Made by a program: the position numbers and the translations under genes. Under the pieces are notes generated by a model. It was given only the letters and a program-made list of their open reading frames with translations, was not told the DNA's origin and did not search any database. This document shows positions 47,640 to 58,962 of a stretch of 64,000 nt of DNA, one piece after another. The stretch spans positions 310,001 through 374,000 of the forward strand of contig NC_135550.1 of the NCBI RefSeq assembly GCF_964340395.1, written 5' to 3'. The DNA comes from Glandiceps talaboti (taxonomy: Eukaryota; Hemichordata; Enteropneusta; Spengelidae). Every line of letters begins with the position of its first letter. Position 1 is the first letter of the stretch.

Positions 47640-48815
47640 AAGGGTTAAAGTCAAAAACTGCTGAACCGATTGCCATGATATTTTGTGGGTGCATTACCCT
47701 GGGTGTCTAGTTGGGAAATTGTTCAAATTAAAATGATCTTATCACCGGTGTGTGATTTGGGTAAAAAAAATGCGATTTTTGGTCAAAAAGCTTAACTCCA
47801 AAAGTACTACTGGGCAGATTGGGCTGAAATTTGGGTGAAACATTCTTCAGGGTGTTTATACTAAGAATTGCTCATGACACGATGATCCCATCAGTGATAT
47901 GCAAGTTAGGGCTAAAAATGTGTTTTTTTGGTCAATAATCAATAATTCCAAAACTACTGAGCAGATTGGGCTGAAATTTAATGGGAATGCATCTAGGGAT
48001 GTATAGATGAAGAAATATTAAGGGTACAATGTTTTCGTGAGTGATATGCAAATTAGGTGTAAAAATGTTCATTTTTGGTCAAAAACTTATATCTCAAAAA
48101 GTACATGTACTTGGTCAATGAGACTGAAACTTGGTGAGACGTTTCTAGAAGTGTTATTCTGCAGATTTTCTCCAAAATATTTTGACACAATTGCCCCTAG
48201 CAACCATGACCACACCCTTAGCAACAACCAAATGGCAGTATATTTTGGTCAAATAACATCATTTGGTAGGCAAGTGAGTAAACATTCAAAAAATGTATGC
48301 AAATATCCCTAGCAACCATGACCGCCCACAGCAACAGCCAAAAGGTTGTGTATTTCACAACGATAGCGGATTAATAGACAGTTGAATAAACATTCAAAAA
48401 ACGTATGTAAATTTGCCTAGCAACAAGACTACACTGATAGCAACAGCCAAATAATCACGTATATTGCAAAGATAACAGGAATAGAAAGACAAATGAATAC
48501 ACATTCAAATAATGTATGCAAATGTGCCTAGCAACAAGACCACAGCCATAGCAACAACCAAATGATCACATATATTGCGAAGATAACAAGATGATTAATA
48601 GACAAATGAATGTATGCAGATATGCCTAGCAACATGACCATGCCCATAGCAACAGCCAAATGATCACGTATATCAGAAAGATAGCAACATGGTTGGATAG
48701 GCAACTGGATAGTCATTCAGCAAATGAACACCTATTGTTAGCATGGATTAGCATATAGATAAACATTTTAAAAATCTGTACAGTTGTGCTACAACGCCAT
48801 TGGCGGTATTTTTTT
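47640..48815 (+). repeat. Dispersed repeat of the AACCGATTGCC family with tandem array
   Basis: The order of blocks equals that of 61259-62690: the AACCGATTGCCATGATATTT block, the two AGCAGATTGGGCTGAAATTT blocks, a tandem array, and a common end with GTACAGTTGTGCTAC and GCCATTGGCGGTATTTTTTT. It lacks the GTCT-rich head. It lies within PTPN14 intron 1. Confidence 0.8.
48190..48720 (+). repeat. Tandem array, about 110 bp x 5
   Basis: Units centre on CCTAGCAACAAGACCACRCC and CATAGCAACAGCCAAATGAT, then an A/T-rich part ending ATTCAAAAAATGTATG. Five units are recognisable, the last shortened. GCAACnA and CCATRGCAAC motifs resemble RFX-type X-box half sites, but no function is implied. Confidence 0.85.
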
Positions 48816-50368
48816 TGAAAAACTGTACAGTTGTGAAATTGGTACTGTCTTCAATTATATCATTGAACAGTGTTTGTTTACTCAGGTGAGTCTTTATATA
48901 GTTTCAAAGTTACAGATGATATCTGATAGATTTATTGTGCATACATGAACAATCTCAGATACAGCCGTTCGCTTAAATGCGTTCAGGTTTTATGGTCAAA
49001 CATGTTTGAAAATAGCCACATTCAAACAAGTAACATCAACAAAAACAGAGATAAGTACCATCTATCCACACTGGGTGGGCCCAACCATGCAGACTCATAC
49101 TGTAAACAGTGAGCGGGAAATTCAAACAACCCGACCCATACACAGTACACGTACAAAATGTAACTTAGTTAGCAAACTTGATTGTCTTGAATACTCATTC
49201 AAATGTAATTAATCATTTATACAGAGAAAAATGCATGATGTTGTAGTACTGTCCTAAGTTTCATCACATGAAATGATCGAAACTTAAGACACAAAAAGTT
49301 CTACAAGTTGACTTAGTTGTACCATAAAATATTTCGGCTGACACAAATCACATTAGGGGGAACCATGGCGTCCATGCTATGAGATCGAGAGAACATTCCT
49401 TACATGCAAAACCATATGGGGAAAGTTGGGAACATAAAAATTCGATGGGCGAGAGATTTAAAAGTAGTTTGAAGCCATCACTGGTTGCTACATATTGTAT
49501 TGACTATGTTGAGAGGACGTTAGTCAAGCTCTCGACAGAGTTTAGATCATGAAAACATCCAGGTTTAGATCAATCCCACGTCAATAAGCTAACAGCTAGT
49601 CTGTCTGCGTCCTAGCTTTCCAGTCAAAACTGTTATACACCGTAAGCACCCACTAAACCTAGCTAGTAGTAGACAGGCCACGTGTCCTCGCCAACAGTTC
49701 ATGAATTTGACCCCATACAAGCCCCATACAATCAACAGAAAAATTGACGTGACTGTCGCCAACCTCCATGGGCATTCGTTGTACATCATGTACATACGTA
49801 CATTGTGTATGTTGTTTTCAACACCGTCGCTTACACAACAACATGATCGGAGGTTGAACGCCAGATTGATTCTTATGCACTTCACACACTACAACAATAT
49901 TAACGAATATACTCCGTAGAAAATTTGGATTTTATGAGAGTGTGTATTACCGTAAGTTTGTGTAACATCATAACAGGAGTTACATGTGGAAAACTTTGTA
50001 AACTGACGACAATGGCACCGCCTTACACTCTTCGTATGAGAGAGACTCATCGCCTTTGCGGTGGAAATATTCTTATCGCGTACATGTTGAAATCCACACG
50101 TCCACTGACAAATTGTAGCATTGACAATATCACACATTACATGTGTTGCCCATCAGGGCACATATATATGGGCATATATTTTTTTTACTGGCGAATAAAG
50201 AGCAGTGCCTTTGCTTGTACAGCAGAGACAGCAAGATATACATGTAACTGACACAAAACAACAGCGTATGCAACTGATTAGGTTAGAGCTTTGTTTATAC
50301 TGTATTTGTCATGTTCTAAAATAAACTCTCGGAGTGTGGACTGTTCTTGCACTATTCCAATATTTAAA

Positions 50369-50506
50369 CAATAATGTACGCCCTCCCAGCCCATAATGGA
50401 CGAAAGCAAACTTTGAACGACATAATGGGCGAGGCGACAGCCGAGCCCATTATAGAGTGCAAAGTTTGCTTGAGTCCATTATGGACTGGGAGGGCGTACA
50501 TTATTG
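50369..50506. repeat. Foldback repeat with 49-bp arms
   Basis: AATAATGTACGCCCTCCCAG, then CCCATAATGGAC, and later AAGCAAACTTTG pair with CAAAGTTTGCTT, then GTCCATTATGGACTGGGAGG, then GCGTACATTATT. The centre has ATAATGGGCGAGGCGACAGC / CGAGCCCATTAT, a second inner pair. Confidence 0.85.
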
Positions 50507-50512
50507 TTATTA

Positions 50513-50922
50513 TTTTATAGTTTTGCCAATTCCAGTGAATTTGTAGACCGAGAAACGCAAAACAACGTATAATATACACAGCGCTGAACATCGTCTGCCA
50601 TGTTCGGCCCGGAAGCTGAATACTAATCATAGCGACACACGTACGTACACGTACACACACATATACACTTCAATGAACTGCTGTGAACACAAATTTGTTT
50701 CATTTTAATTTGAATCTTTTAAAAAAAATTCTTATGGTGTTTACCCCACAATTTCCCTGTTCTTAAATACCTACATTTTGTACACCTTTATTACCTTACG
50801 GACATAAGCTTGTATTGTTATGCTCGTTCCGGGGCCGCGATGCCCAATAACGGAGTACATTATCAGTAATAATGTACAGCGATGACGTCACAAAATTCAC
50901 TGGAATTGGTAATGCTATAATA
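50513..50922. repeat. Inverted pair flanking a 345-bp core
   Basis: TTATAGTTTTGCCAATTCCAGTGAATTTGT at 50513 is matched inverted at 50893-50922 (ACAAAATTCACTGGAATTGG through GCTATAAT). The block directly follows the foldback at 50369-50506 and may be one element with it. Interior ACGTACGTACACGTACACAC is low complexity. Confidence 0.65.
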
Positions 50923-52961
50923 TAATAAGGGTCAATGCGGACTCGTTTACTTGTGTAATGTATTACAACTGTACAACGTCAGGAGAACGATAATGTATTT
51001 TACATTGTATATGTAAGAGTTTTACTAGGGAGAGAATCTTCCCGAAGCACTGAAGTTCATTTACATCTACAACAGACTGAAGATTACATGTAATAGTGAC
51101 AGGGTAGTCCTGCTCGCAGACAGAATAAGACGTTTCTTCCTTCTCCGTCTGCACAGTCTGCGTTAGTCCTGCTTGCATGCGGAGTAATCCGGGACTCGAT
51201 TCTGACAATTTTCCCTCTTAGAGTCAAGTCAGTAATATAGACTTGTACACCGTCATGTAAGCAGGACTAAGTCTGGGTGGACTTTCAATGTTAACCGTTT
51301 TCAAATTGACATAACGATGCTAGTACCAGCTGATGTATTTTGACTTTGACATAACAATCTACTACGTAAACAGCAAGCCATGTTGTGAATTTTACTTGCC
51401 AGCCCATTTGTGTAGAAGTGGTAGGTACATTTCAGGGTACATTGTCGTATTTGACTGCAGTGAAATACCTCGCTAATCTCAACATGTCAACATACACATG
51501 TGACTTTTGTTCCTGTACTGATAACATAAGATTGTGCAAGACCATTGTAGCACATACCATTTCTCTGTAGGGATGGTCTTTGAAATTTGAATTGTTACAT
51601 CTTAATTTTGGTGAAAATGAAAGTGGGTGGTGTATATATTTGAATGTAGATTGTGTAGTCTATCACAAAATAATTGGTGAGAAACAGCATGAATACTCAG
51701 ATACAAGTATATTTGTATTATCTGTCTGACACAGCACACAGCCAAAATGGAATGAGCGATGGAAGGAGAGATCATGAATAAGCATTTACACTACAGAAGG
51801 TTTCCTACCCTTGCGATGGGAAAGACAAGGCAAAGTCACCATCTTATGTCATACAAGCAGTTGAGTTTGAAATTATGATGAAACCTAGAATCTATCGCAT
51901 ATTGTGTAATTTTTTCCAAATTCTCATAACATTAGAGCATAAACTAGTAAACATGAACTATTTTCAGACGGATGACTGTTTTGTAAAAGGGATGCTACTT
52001 GTGTGAGTGTTGGACGACACAATAAATTATTCAAAATACATGCGATAGTTTCTAGTTTTATCAGTAAACAGTCATTGGATGTTGGATCCCATGGTGAAAA
52101 GTTACCGGCACTAATTATATTGTATGTCTTTGCTTGAAACTCGTCTCATTCTTCACTGCCACAAGCAAGCAAAACAAATGCAACACTCTATTTTCACAAG
52201 CTACAAGTATGTCATCTCAACGATTTGAATGATTGACTGATTTCACTGTGTATCGATGTGAGCATGAGATTGGTTCATTAATTTGTCTCCGCCTTTGTTA
52301 CATTATATAAAGATCATGTATACTTACAAGTGTTTTATAATGAAAATTATTGGTGTCAATATGCATACCATCACGGTATAAGTGTACTTTGTGTGTATCT
52401 TGTCTAAAACGTTTTGGACAGTGCCGTAAAGACGCCTGTGGTTTACGATGATGGTACGTCCCCAGTCTGTACGTTTTCCCCATTTGCTTCAGTATCCGCA
52501 ATTATGAGTAATCCTAAATATTCACTTGTTTTAATACATGTACGTATAGATGAATACCATCTTCCCAATGAATTGATACATGTATTCATCCTGATGTACA
52601 TATAAACTGTATACAGCATTTTGTCAATCTGTTCGTCACTGTGCATGGAGAACGAAGGGACGTCTTACTACGTATGCAAGTACATGTAGAACTAGACTAT
52701 CAGGTTGAGCACATGTACAGGATTCATTGGTGGACAATGATGAGGGGGGGGGGCAATGAGTGGTTTGAATTTGGCGCTCACTGTTTTGTAGTATATACTT
52801 ATCTCCATGGGTGGGGACAGTGAGACAGACGGTACTTATCTCACTTGTTGTTGTTACTTGATTAAATGTGGCCTTTATCAAACATGTTTGACCATAAAAC
52901 CTGAACGCATTTAAGCGAACGGCTGTATGTATGAAAATTCCACAGGTTTAAATACTGTTTT

Positions 52962-52966
<5 letters not shown>

Positions 52967-53019
<53 letters not shown>
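52967..53019 (+). repeat. GT microsatellite, about 26 units
   Basis: An uninterrupted GT run 42 bp outside the right end of the 4-kb TIR element and 160 bp before PTPN14 exon 2. Confidence 0.95.
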
Positions 53020-53020
<1 letters not shown>

Positions 53021-53180
53021 AGTGCCCTGTTTTCAAGTAAATCTGCATTGTATAAATGAACGATTTTGAACTCTTACTCTTACATTTTATGTATAAAAAA
53101 CCAAAAAAACAAGTTGTTGCATGTGCCACAATGGTATTTTGTTGTCACACAACCAATGTCGTCGGGTATTTTTCTTTTAG

Positions 53181-53350
53181 GTCGAATATTTTGGTTTACA
53201 ATATATGAATAAAAACTACAAGCTGAGATGGGTGGACTTGGAAAAACCATTGAAAAAACAACTAGACAAGAATGCCAATGACCCCATGTTGAGATTTGGT
53301 ATTATGCTTTATGTATTTAATGTTCAAGCCTTACAACAAGAAATCACAAG
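53181..53350 (+). CDS. PTPN14: PTPN14/PTPN21 (Pez) orthologue, second coding exon
   Basis: The acceptor TTTTTCTTTTAG ends at 53180 and the donor ACAAG|GTAAGA follows 53350. The 170-nt exon starts in phase 0, as required by the first, and ends after two bases of an arginine codon. It encodes [20 protein letters not shown], then [14 protein letters not shown] and the [12 protein letters not shown] end. The [14 protein letters not shown] and LQQEITR segments are hallmark FERM F1/F2 text of PTPN14 and PTPN21. Confidence 0.93.
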
Positions 53351-53648
53351 GTAAGATGATACATACATATTTAAATAAACTTGACCTTCACAAAAAAATT
53401 AAATGACAGGACAGTCAGATCATGTGCTTGTTGTTGTTCGAAACAGGGTTATCATTACACATTTTAAGATTCATATTTTACACAGCAGAAGAGAGTCATA
53501 GGAATTGATATTATTTGTTTATTGGTATGCACTATGATGTTAATATGGATTACAGCGTATGCCAGTTATCGAACTTTGGGTAGTTTCGCAGGAAAGTATC
53601 GTGAGAGGGCGCACCATATCTGACAAAGTGAGGGCCAGAATTTTCGTC

Positions 53649-54092
53649 ATGGCATCTAATAGTATTGTGACGTATGAAGCTGTCAACAAAATGGGCGTAA
53701 AAGAACTCTGTGCATTCATAAAAGAGCGGAAAATTACTTCTTCTAAAACGAGGAAAGCCGATCTACTAGATATCGCCAGAAATGCTGTCAACCTTGGTCT
53801 TAAAACACTGGAAATGATCGCCAGAAATGCTGTCAACCTTGGTCTTAAAACACTGGGAAATGATGATTTTCTGAGAGAACGGAAGAGGAGACGAATAGTG
53901 GATGTCGGGCATCAAAAGATAGAACTAATCAACAGTGGAAACATTGAAAGTTGGATGGAGGACCCTCGAAATATACCTGATGTAGACATGATAAACATCT
54001 TTCTTTACCTTACTGGTGTCTGTTGCTGGACAAAAGAACGATTAGAAAATTACAAATCTGACAACAGCTTCCAGCTACAGTCATCGCACTAA
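53649..54092 (+). pseudogene. SAP-like / YqaJ-associated transposon protein N terminus
   Basis: From ATG 53649 the frame reads MASNSIVTYEAVNKMGVKEL, then a SAP-like helix pair (CAFIKERKITSSKTRKADLL). It ends in DVDMINIFLYLTGVCCWTKE and RLENYKSDNSF. The last segment (YL...T.E.L.NYKS...) resembles the N-terminal signature of invertebrate transposon-borne proteins that continue into SWIM-finger and YqaJ-exonuclease domains; those are not found here. A 45-bp block is duplicated in tandem and in frame (IARNAVNLGLKTLEM twice, 53773-53865). It lies in PTPN14 intron 2, on the same strand. The family call is tentative. Confidence 0.5.
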
Positions 54093-54176
54093 TTTCCCGG
54101 ACAGCAAACTACCGATGTTGCTAGCTAATTAGTGCGCAATATTGAGAGTTTGATCGATAATTACCAAGCCACATGT
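54080..54176 (+). repeat. Dispersed repeat, direct copy at 60045-60142
   Basis: TAATTTCCCGGACAGCAA, then GCTAATTAGTGCGCAATATT and CACATGTTTATT recur at 60045-60142, one copy in intron 2 and the other after exon 4 of PTPN14. The copy here begins inside the last codons of the SAP-like frame, so that frame may end in repeat sequence rather than at its true terminus. Confidence 0.7.
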
Positions 54177-54181
54177 TTATT

Positions 54182-54992
54182 AGTCCCCGCTGGACAAAGT
54201 CCGGGACGGGGACTTATGGATTGGGTTCCGTGCGTCCGTGCGTCCGTCCGTCCGCAGCCGTTTCTTGGAGATGCCTGGACTGATTTTTTTCAAACTTTGT
54301 ACAGGGGCAGCATACAATGGCATACATATGCACGTCAATTTGTTTCATGATACGATCCAATATGGCCGCCTAGCAGCCATTTTGTTTGCAAATATTCCCT
54401 GTCTAAAGCCATAACTCAGACATGCTTGAACAGATCTCATTCAAAGTTAGTATTAGGACAGTGTTCTATGACATACCTGTGCATATTCATTATTGTCATG
54501 ATACGATCCAATATGGCCGCCTAGCAGCCATTTTGTTTGTGAATTCTCCATGTCCAAAGCCATAACTCAGACATGCTTGAACAGATCTCATTCAAAGTTG
54601 GTATTAGGACAGTGTTCTATGACATACATGTGCATATCCATTTTCATCATGATACGATCCAATATGGCTGCCTGGCAGCCATTTTGTTTGTGAATTTTCC
54701 ATGTCCAAAGCCATAACTCAGACATGCTTGAACAGATCTCATTCAAAGTTGGTATTAGCACAGTGTTCTGTGACATACATGTGCATATCCATTTTCATCG
54801 TGATACAATCCGATATGGCTGCCTGGCAGCCATTTTGTTTTCGAATTTTCCATGGCCAAAGCCATAACTCAGACATGCTTGAACAGAGCAGTGATATCAA
54901 AAACAACCATATGAGGCCAATCAACATTAACCAGGTTTGAAAATGACAACATAAACGGCCAGTTCCTTAAAACCCAATCATAGCGGGGGACT
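54182..54992 (+). mobile_element. AGTCCCCGC-ended repeat element, copy 2
   Basis: The ends (AGTCCCCGCTGGACAAAGTC and AGCGGGGGACT) and order are the same as at 44955-45580, but with four units of the roughly 150-bp tandem repeat. Each unit has AATATGGC(C/T)GCCT(A/G)GCAGCC, ACAGATCTCATTCAAAG and GGACAGTGTTCTATGACATA. It lies in PTPN14 intron 2. Confidence 0.75.
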
Positions 54993-55037
54993 ATGTCATT
55001 TTGTTTTGACCATTGGTACTATCAGAATGTTTCTTTA

Positions 55038-55345
55038 CAGAGGTCGCGTAAATGCATTATTTGTGCGTATTTGACACCATATTTGACACTTGGGACGCAT
55101 CTTTTGGGATGTATGCGTCACTGGGGATGTGTCATAAACAGGGGACAAATGGGGCTTACTGTTGGCAAACATACGGTTATCAGCTTTGTAGAACAAGACA
55201 TCATGGATTTAGTCAGTTCTGTGAAATTTGAATATGACCCATCATAAATATGCAAAACATTTCAACAGTTTCATGTGCCCCATGACAATTTCCTGACATG
55301 TCTTGGGTAGTTTAGAAACTATGTGATATTAATTTATCATTACTT
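55038..55345 (-). mobile_element. End fragment of the CAGAGGTCGCG element
   Basis: From CAGAGGTCGCGTAAATGC through TATTTGTGCGTATTTGACAC, ATGCGTCACTGGGGA and ATGACAATTTCCTGACATGTC, this follows the reverse complement of 2760-3124. Similarity fades after 55345. The GCGTC motifs are partly decayed, so it is an older copy. It lies in PTPN14 intron 2. Confidence 0.75.
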
Positions 55346-55754
55346 AATCAACTCCTTAAGTATTTTGTACAACATTTACCTTATTGTTTGGTGTCTGTAG
55401 GCCATTATGTACAGTTTATGTGGACTAGATAACACATTTTTGATGTCAAATGGTATCAGAATGGAGATGAACACCACAAAAATGCTACTCTTTCACATCA
55501 GAAATTGATACTGGAAAAAGCAAAAGCTGAAAGATTTTATTGAGCTGATGACCACGGATTGCTGGTCTACAAGATGGCTGGATAGTTTGACTCGAACTTA
55601 GATACATGTATGTGCCAAGAAGAGTGTTGTGAATGTCTGGTTCAATGCACATTTGCCTCATGGTTCATTAAGTAATGTATGTACCTTGTTCTGGTGTGTT
55701 TTTCAAAATCCTTGGTGATGTTCATTATCTAGGATGTTTTTATTTCCTCACCAG

Positions 55755-55852
55755 GTACCTGTATTTTCTTCAATTGCGAAGTGACATTATAGAAGGCATT
55801 TTACCCTGTAGTCCAGAGCAAGCAGTGCTTTTAGCAAGTTATGCTGTGCAGG
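55755..55852 (+). CDS. PTPN14: PTPN14/PTPN21 (Pez) orthologue, third coding exon
   Basis: The acceptor TTTCCTCACCAG ends at 55754 and the donor CAGG|GTAAGC follows 55852. The 98-nt exon supplies the last base of the arginine codon, encodes [20 protein letters not shown] and [12 protein letters not shown], and leaves one base for the next exon. This is the FERM F2 helical region (YY.QL..DI.EG..PC...QA..LA..AVQ) conserved in PTPN14/21. A transposon inverted end begins only 45 bp past the donor. Confidence 0.92.
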
Positions 55853-56359
55853 GTAAGCATCCACTGCTGTTATAATCTGTAATTCAGTTGTCTGCCAGGC
55901 CAAACAAAAAAAATTGTGTGGTTCCGGTTACCCGACCGACCCTAATTGTTAACCCCCGACTGCCGACTTTTTATTCGAGGTTTCAGAAAAATACCGAAAA
56001 CCCGACAGAAAATCGAAAATGTCCGAATCTCGCAAAGCGCGAGAGTTCGGGCGAGAGTTACAACGTCCATGCTTTGAAAACAGAAATGGCCGCTCACTCG
56101 TTCGAACACGGCGTGTTTTCAAATTGAATTCGCAGGAATAGGATCTAGGATGCAACCACATTCAGCAAAAATCTGTACTGACTACTGGTAACTCAGACAG
56201 GACATTCGAGCAATTGTTAGAAGACCACCATCCAGGTTATTCTAAATGCAAATATTACCAGAGTCGTATTGAATGTTCGAGTTCAATGAATGGCCTGTGG
56301 ATGGAAGTTACTCAAAGCAATATTCAACTAGGCACCGTCAGTCAGAACTTTAGTATTAA

Positions 56360-57979
56360 CCTTTTCACCACCAATTGCCCCCTGGGAATGTTTGTTCTCC
56401 ACCACCCCCCTCACTGACCACCAGGTGAAAGTGAGTGTTGTGTAATCAAATTGATATAAAAATACTTAGAGTTGCTCATTTTTAAAAAATGAGGTATCAT
56501 TTCATTGGAAAATAAATTCTCTACATCACACTTGCAAATACATGCATTCAAATTCCACAAACACAACCGAAATATGAATTAAAGTAATAAAATATGAATA
56601 AAACTAACACAAGTCGTTTATTTATTGACATATCACAAATAAACAAAATATTTATATAACAAATAAAATTCAAAATACCAACATTTATGTTCCTACAAAA
56701 CTTCTCTTTACTGGTTAAATTGTCAAAATTGGCGAAAATTTGGCAGAAAATGACATTTTGAGTCGTAAAAATTTGAACGAAATTAATTAACGGCTCACTA
56801 ATCCGATTATGACGCAACAGACGGTGCCGCACCGGCAATGAAAGTGTCTTAAAATATCTAAAGTTGTCACCTTGATACCTTTTGAAAAGTTGGTTTTTGT
56901 GAATATAATTCATTATTTAGCAGAACAACAAAAAATTATTACTTAATTTATGCCAGAAATCGGCAAAAAATGACCGTAAGTCAGTAGCATCGGCGCCAAT
57001 ATCGGATGGGCAAAATGGCTTTATTTGCCGACGCACATACCGACCAACGGAAATATGCAGCCTGTAATTTGAACCCACGCCGCGGTAATGTTTTCGTCAC
57101 ATTGAGTACATTGAGTTCACACAGCCATTTCCTTTCATTCATAAATGCCATCAAAGTCAAAATTAAACAGAATTTTTCATGCACAGAGCCGTTATTTACA
57201 TCGCAAACGATGTTAGGGGAGACAATTTTCGGTGTGGCCATGTTGAAATTTGAATTTTACCGTTAAAAAACGCATTCAAAAATGTGATCAGAAAATCTTC
57301 AGATTGTGTGTAATCTACCGCCCACATTGTAACACTGACCAGTATAAATTGAACTTGTATGAGTATTATTCATTATTGAACATTACCACAAAGAAATATG
57401 ACCAAAATAATTACTTTTGGAGCTAAATACTGGCCCCAAGGCCATAGTATGAGCGAATTGCTACGGGTCAACAAGTTACGCAATTTGCCAACATTCACTA
57501 CGGCAACGGTGAATTCCCCGCCGGTAGATCACTCGGCCCTCGTGGTAGTTCTGAAGCCTAAACCGTTCCCACAACTGACCTGATGTATTCAACAATGTTT
57601 TTGAGTAAAAATTCAGTGGAAATTTCTCAGGACAGTTGTCAAAATGACATCGTAGGAGATGCTACGTGAGCCGTTAATTACTTCCGCGTTGATGAAATTC
57701 GATCTTTCGGGCGAAAAACGCACACAAAAATTACGATCGCTCGTCTTTCCAATCGTACTAGAAAACCATCCACTAACATGTGTTCAAAATGGCAGACTAT
57801 ATAAACAAGGCTAATACGCATGTGTGGAACTAGTTATGGCAGCAAGTTTTGCAGCAATAGCTGCCGTTAAACGGTTTGAACGTCGTAGTAGTTGAATGAC
57901 CTTTGGCGTTCCCGCTGTAGAGGGAATCGGTGGGCGCCCTAGAGCGTTCCCGCTGTAGCGGGAATCGGTGGTGAAAGGG
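56360..57979. mobile_element. piggyBac-like element copy 2 (TTAA target)
   Basis: TTAA flanks both ends (56356-56359 and 57980-57983). The termini are CCTTTTCACCACCAATTGCC and GGAATCGGTGGTGAAAGGG. The right subterminal region repeats the GCGTTCCCGCTGTAGCGGGA hairpins, and the interior matches copy 1 in inverse orientation (for example TTTGTAGGAACATAAATGTT). The length is 1.62 kb. Internal frames such as 57006-57266 have counterparts in copy 1 only because the DNA is homologous; no transposase is evident. Confidence 0.75.
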
Positions 57980-58026
57980 TTAAATACGTACGAGTTCAAT
58001 GTCAACGAGACCCTATTTCTCGTGAA

Positions 58027-58962
58027 ATGGAGGATATTGTTGAGGAAACCACAACGAAAGCCGTGAATGCATTCGAAATACTAATAGCAGGTGGACGGGA
58101 ATTTGTTCGGAAGAAACCCTCTTCAAGGTTTGTTTTTATTTTTATTCCATTTTTTTTTTTTTTTACTTCGTTGTTTCGAAGCATTTTTTGTGCCATTCTT
58201 TTGGAAAAATAAGGCATTGTAGGAGAAAAGACGAAACGTAAGACGAATTTGTTGTGGGTAAAGGTGACGTGATTTTTTGAATGTTTTGTTTGCGTTTTTT
58301 ATTCTATAACGCCACTATCTTCATACGTCGTTACAGGCTAGGCGCAATAGTCTGATTTTTTGCGCTCAAAGTTTTAATTAAGGCATGCGAGGTTGAATAT
58401 TCAATTTTACTTCAAAAATAACTCCAGCTTTAACTCTATGAGTGTATATATGTTCGTAATACTTTGAGGTGGGTGAGTGAAAAGTATTTTTAATAAATGT
58501 CTATTTAATTTCTCTTGTCTGTAGTGGCGTTTCACTGACCAAAAAACAAGAATTATATAACTCATTGGTACATGTAGATCTATTTGAGAAGAGAGGACTG
58601 GATTGATATTGGAAGAAAAGATGTATGTTGCCACTGTGGTGATGTTGGAGCTGAAGTTGATTTTTTTTTTTTTTTCAAAAGTCAACTTTTATTTACATCC
58701 CTTTGAAAGAATATATACATCGTGTAGCTCACAAAGCATTAACAAACTCTTTCAACATTTTGTTCTTCTTATTATAATTGATATAAAATATTTCTTCTCT
58801 TATTATTTGTTCAATATCTCTTCTTTCCAAAATTCTCGCTTTGGAGCTGAAGTTGATGCTGAACTGAAGAAGCGCTACAAAACAGTCTTACCTATTTGTA
58901 CTACATGTAAAGACAATGGGAACCATTCAGTCGCTCAACGCCCATTTGGAAAGAAACGTTGA
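58027..58962 (+). pseudogene. Transposon-type zinc-finger frame, broken by a retroposon
   Basis: The first exon (MEDIVEETTTKAVNAFEILI, then AGGREFVRKKPSS) ends at a donor TTCAAG|GTTTGT near 58127. The second begins after TTCTCTTGTCTGTAG (58524) with GVSLTKKQELYNSLVHVDLF. A one-base shift near 58590 is needed to reach DWIDIGRKDVCCHCGDVGAE. The frame is then interrupted by 58662-58840 and resumes in phase as AELKKRYKTVLPICTTCKDN, GNHSVAQRPFGKKR and stop at 58962. The CxxC pairs suggest a zinc ribbon. I do not recognise the family. It lies inside the TIR-flanked region of PTPN14 intron 3 and is likely part of a mobile element. Confidence 0.45.
58662..58840 (-). mobile_element. Retroposed RNA 3' end with poly-A tail and target duplication
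   Basis: On the plus strand the insertion begins with a T run (58662-58675), so on the minus strand it ends in poly-A. AATAAA lies 12 nt upstream of that tail (ATGTAAATAAAAGTTGACTT). TTGGAGCTGAAGTTGAT stands on both sides (58645-58661 and 58841-58857), a 17-bp target duplication typical of L1-like reverse transcription. The minus strand reads an open frame, ILERRDIEQIIREEIFYINY, then NKKNKMLKEFVNAL and stop, before a 70-nt 3'UTR. It is the 5'-truncated 3' end of a polyadenylated transcript, either a host mRNA (processed pseudogene) or a LINE. Confidence 0.8.

Larger units (their letters stand above)
48962..52925. mobile_element. 4-kb TIR element in PTPN14 intron 1
   Basis: The left end CAGCCGTTCGCTTAAATGCG, then TTCAGGTTTTATGGTCAAAC, is matched inverted at the right end (GTTTGACCATAAAACCTGAA, CGCATTTAAGCGAACGGCTG). 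Diverged similarity continues for about 190 bp inward, including CACTGTTT/AAACAGTGAGCG. TA stands outside each end, which would suit a Tc1/mariner-type target, though the long inverted ends are unusual. No transposase frame is recognised inside. The element holds further palindromes at 50369-50922. Confidence 0.7.

Noticed and set aside
48190-48720. Regular repeats that could be mistaken for a CRISPR array
   Set aside because: Units are about 110 bp, diverged along their whole length, with no constant repeat/unique spacer alternation, and the genome is eukaryotic.
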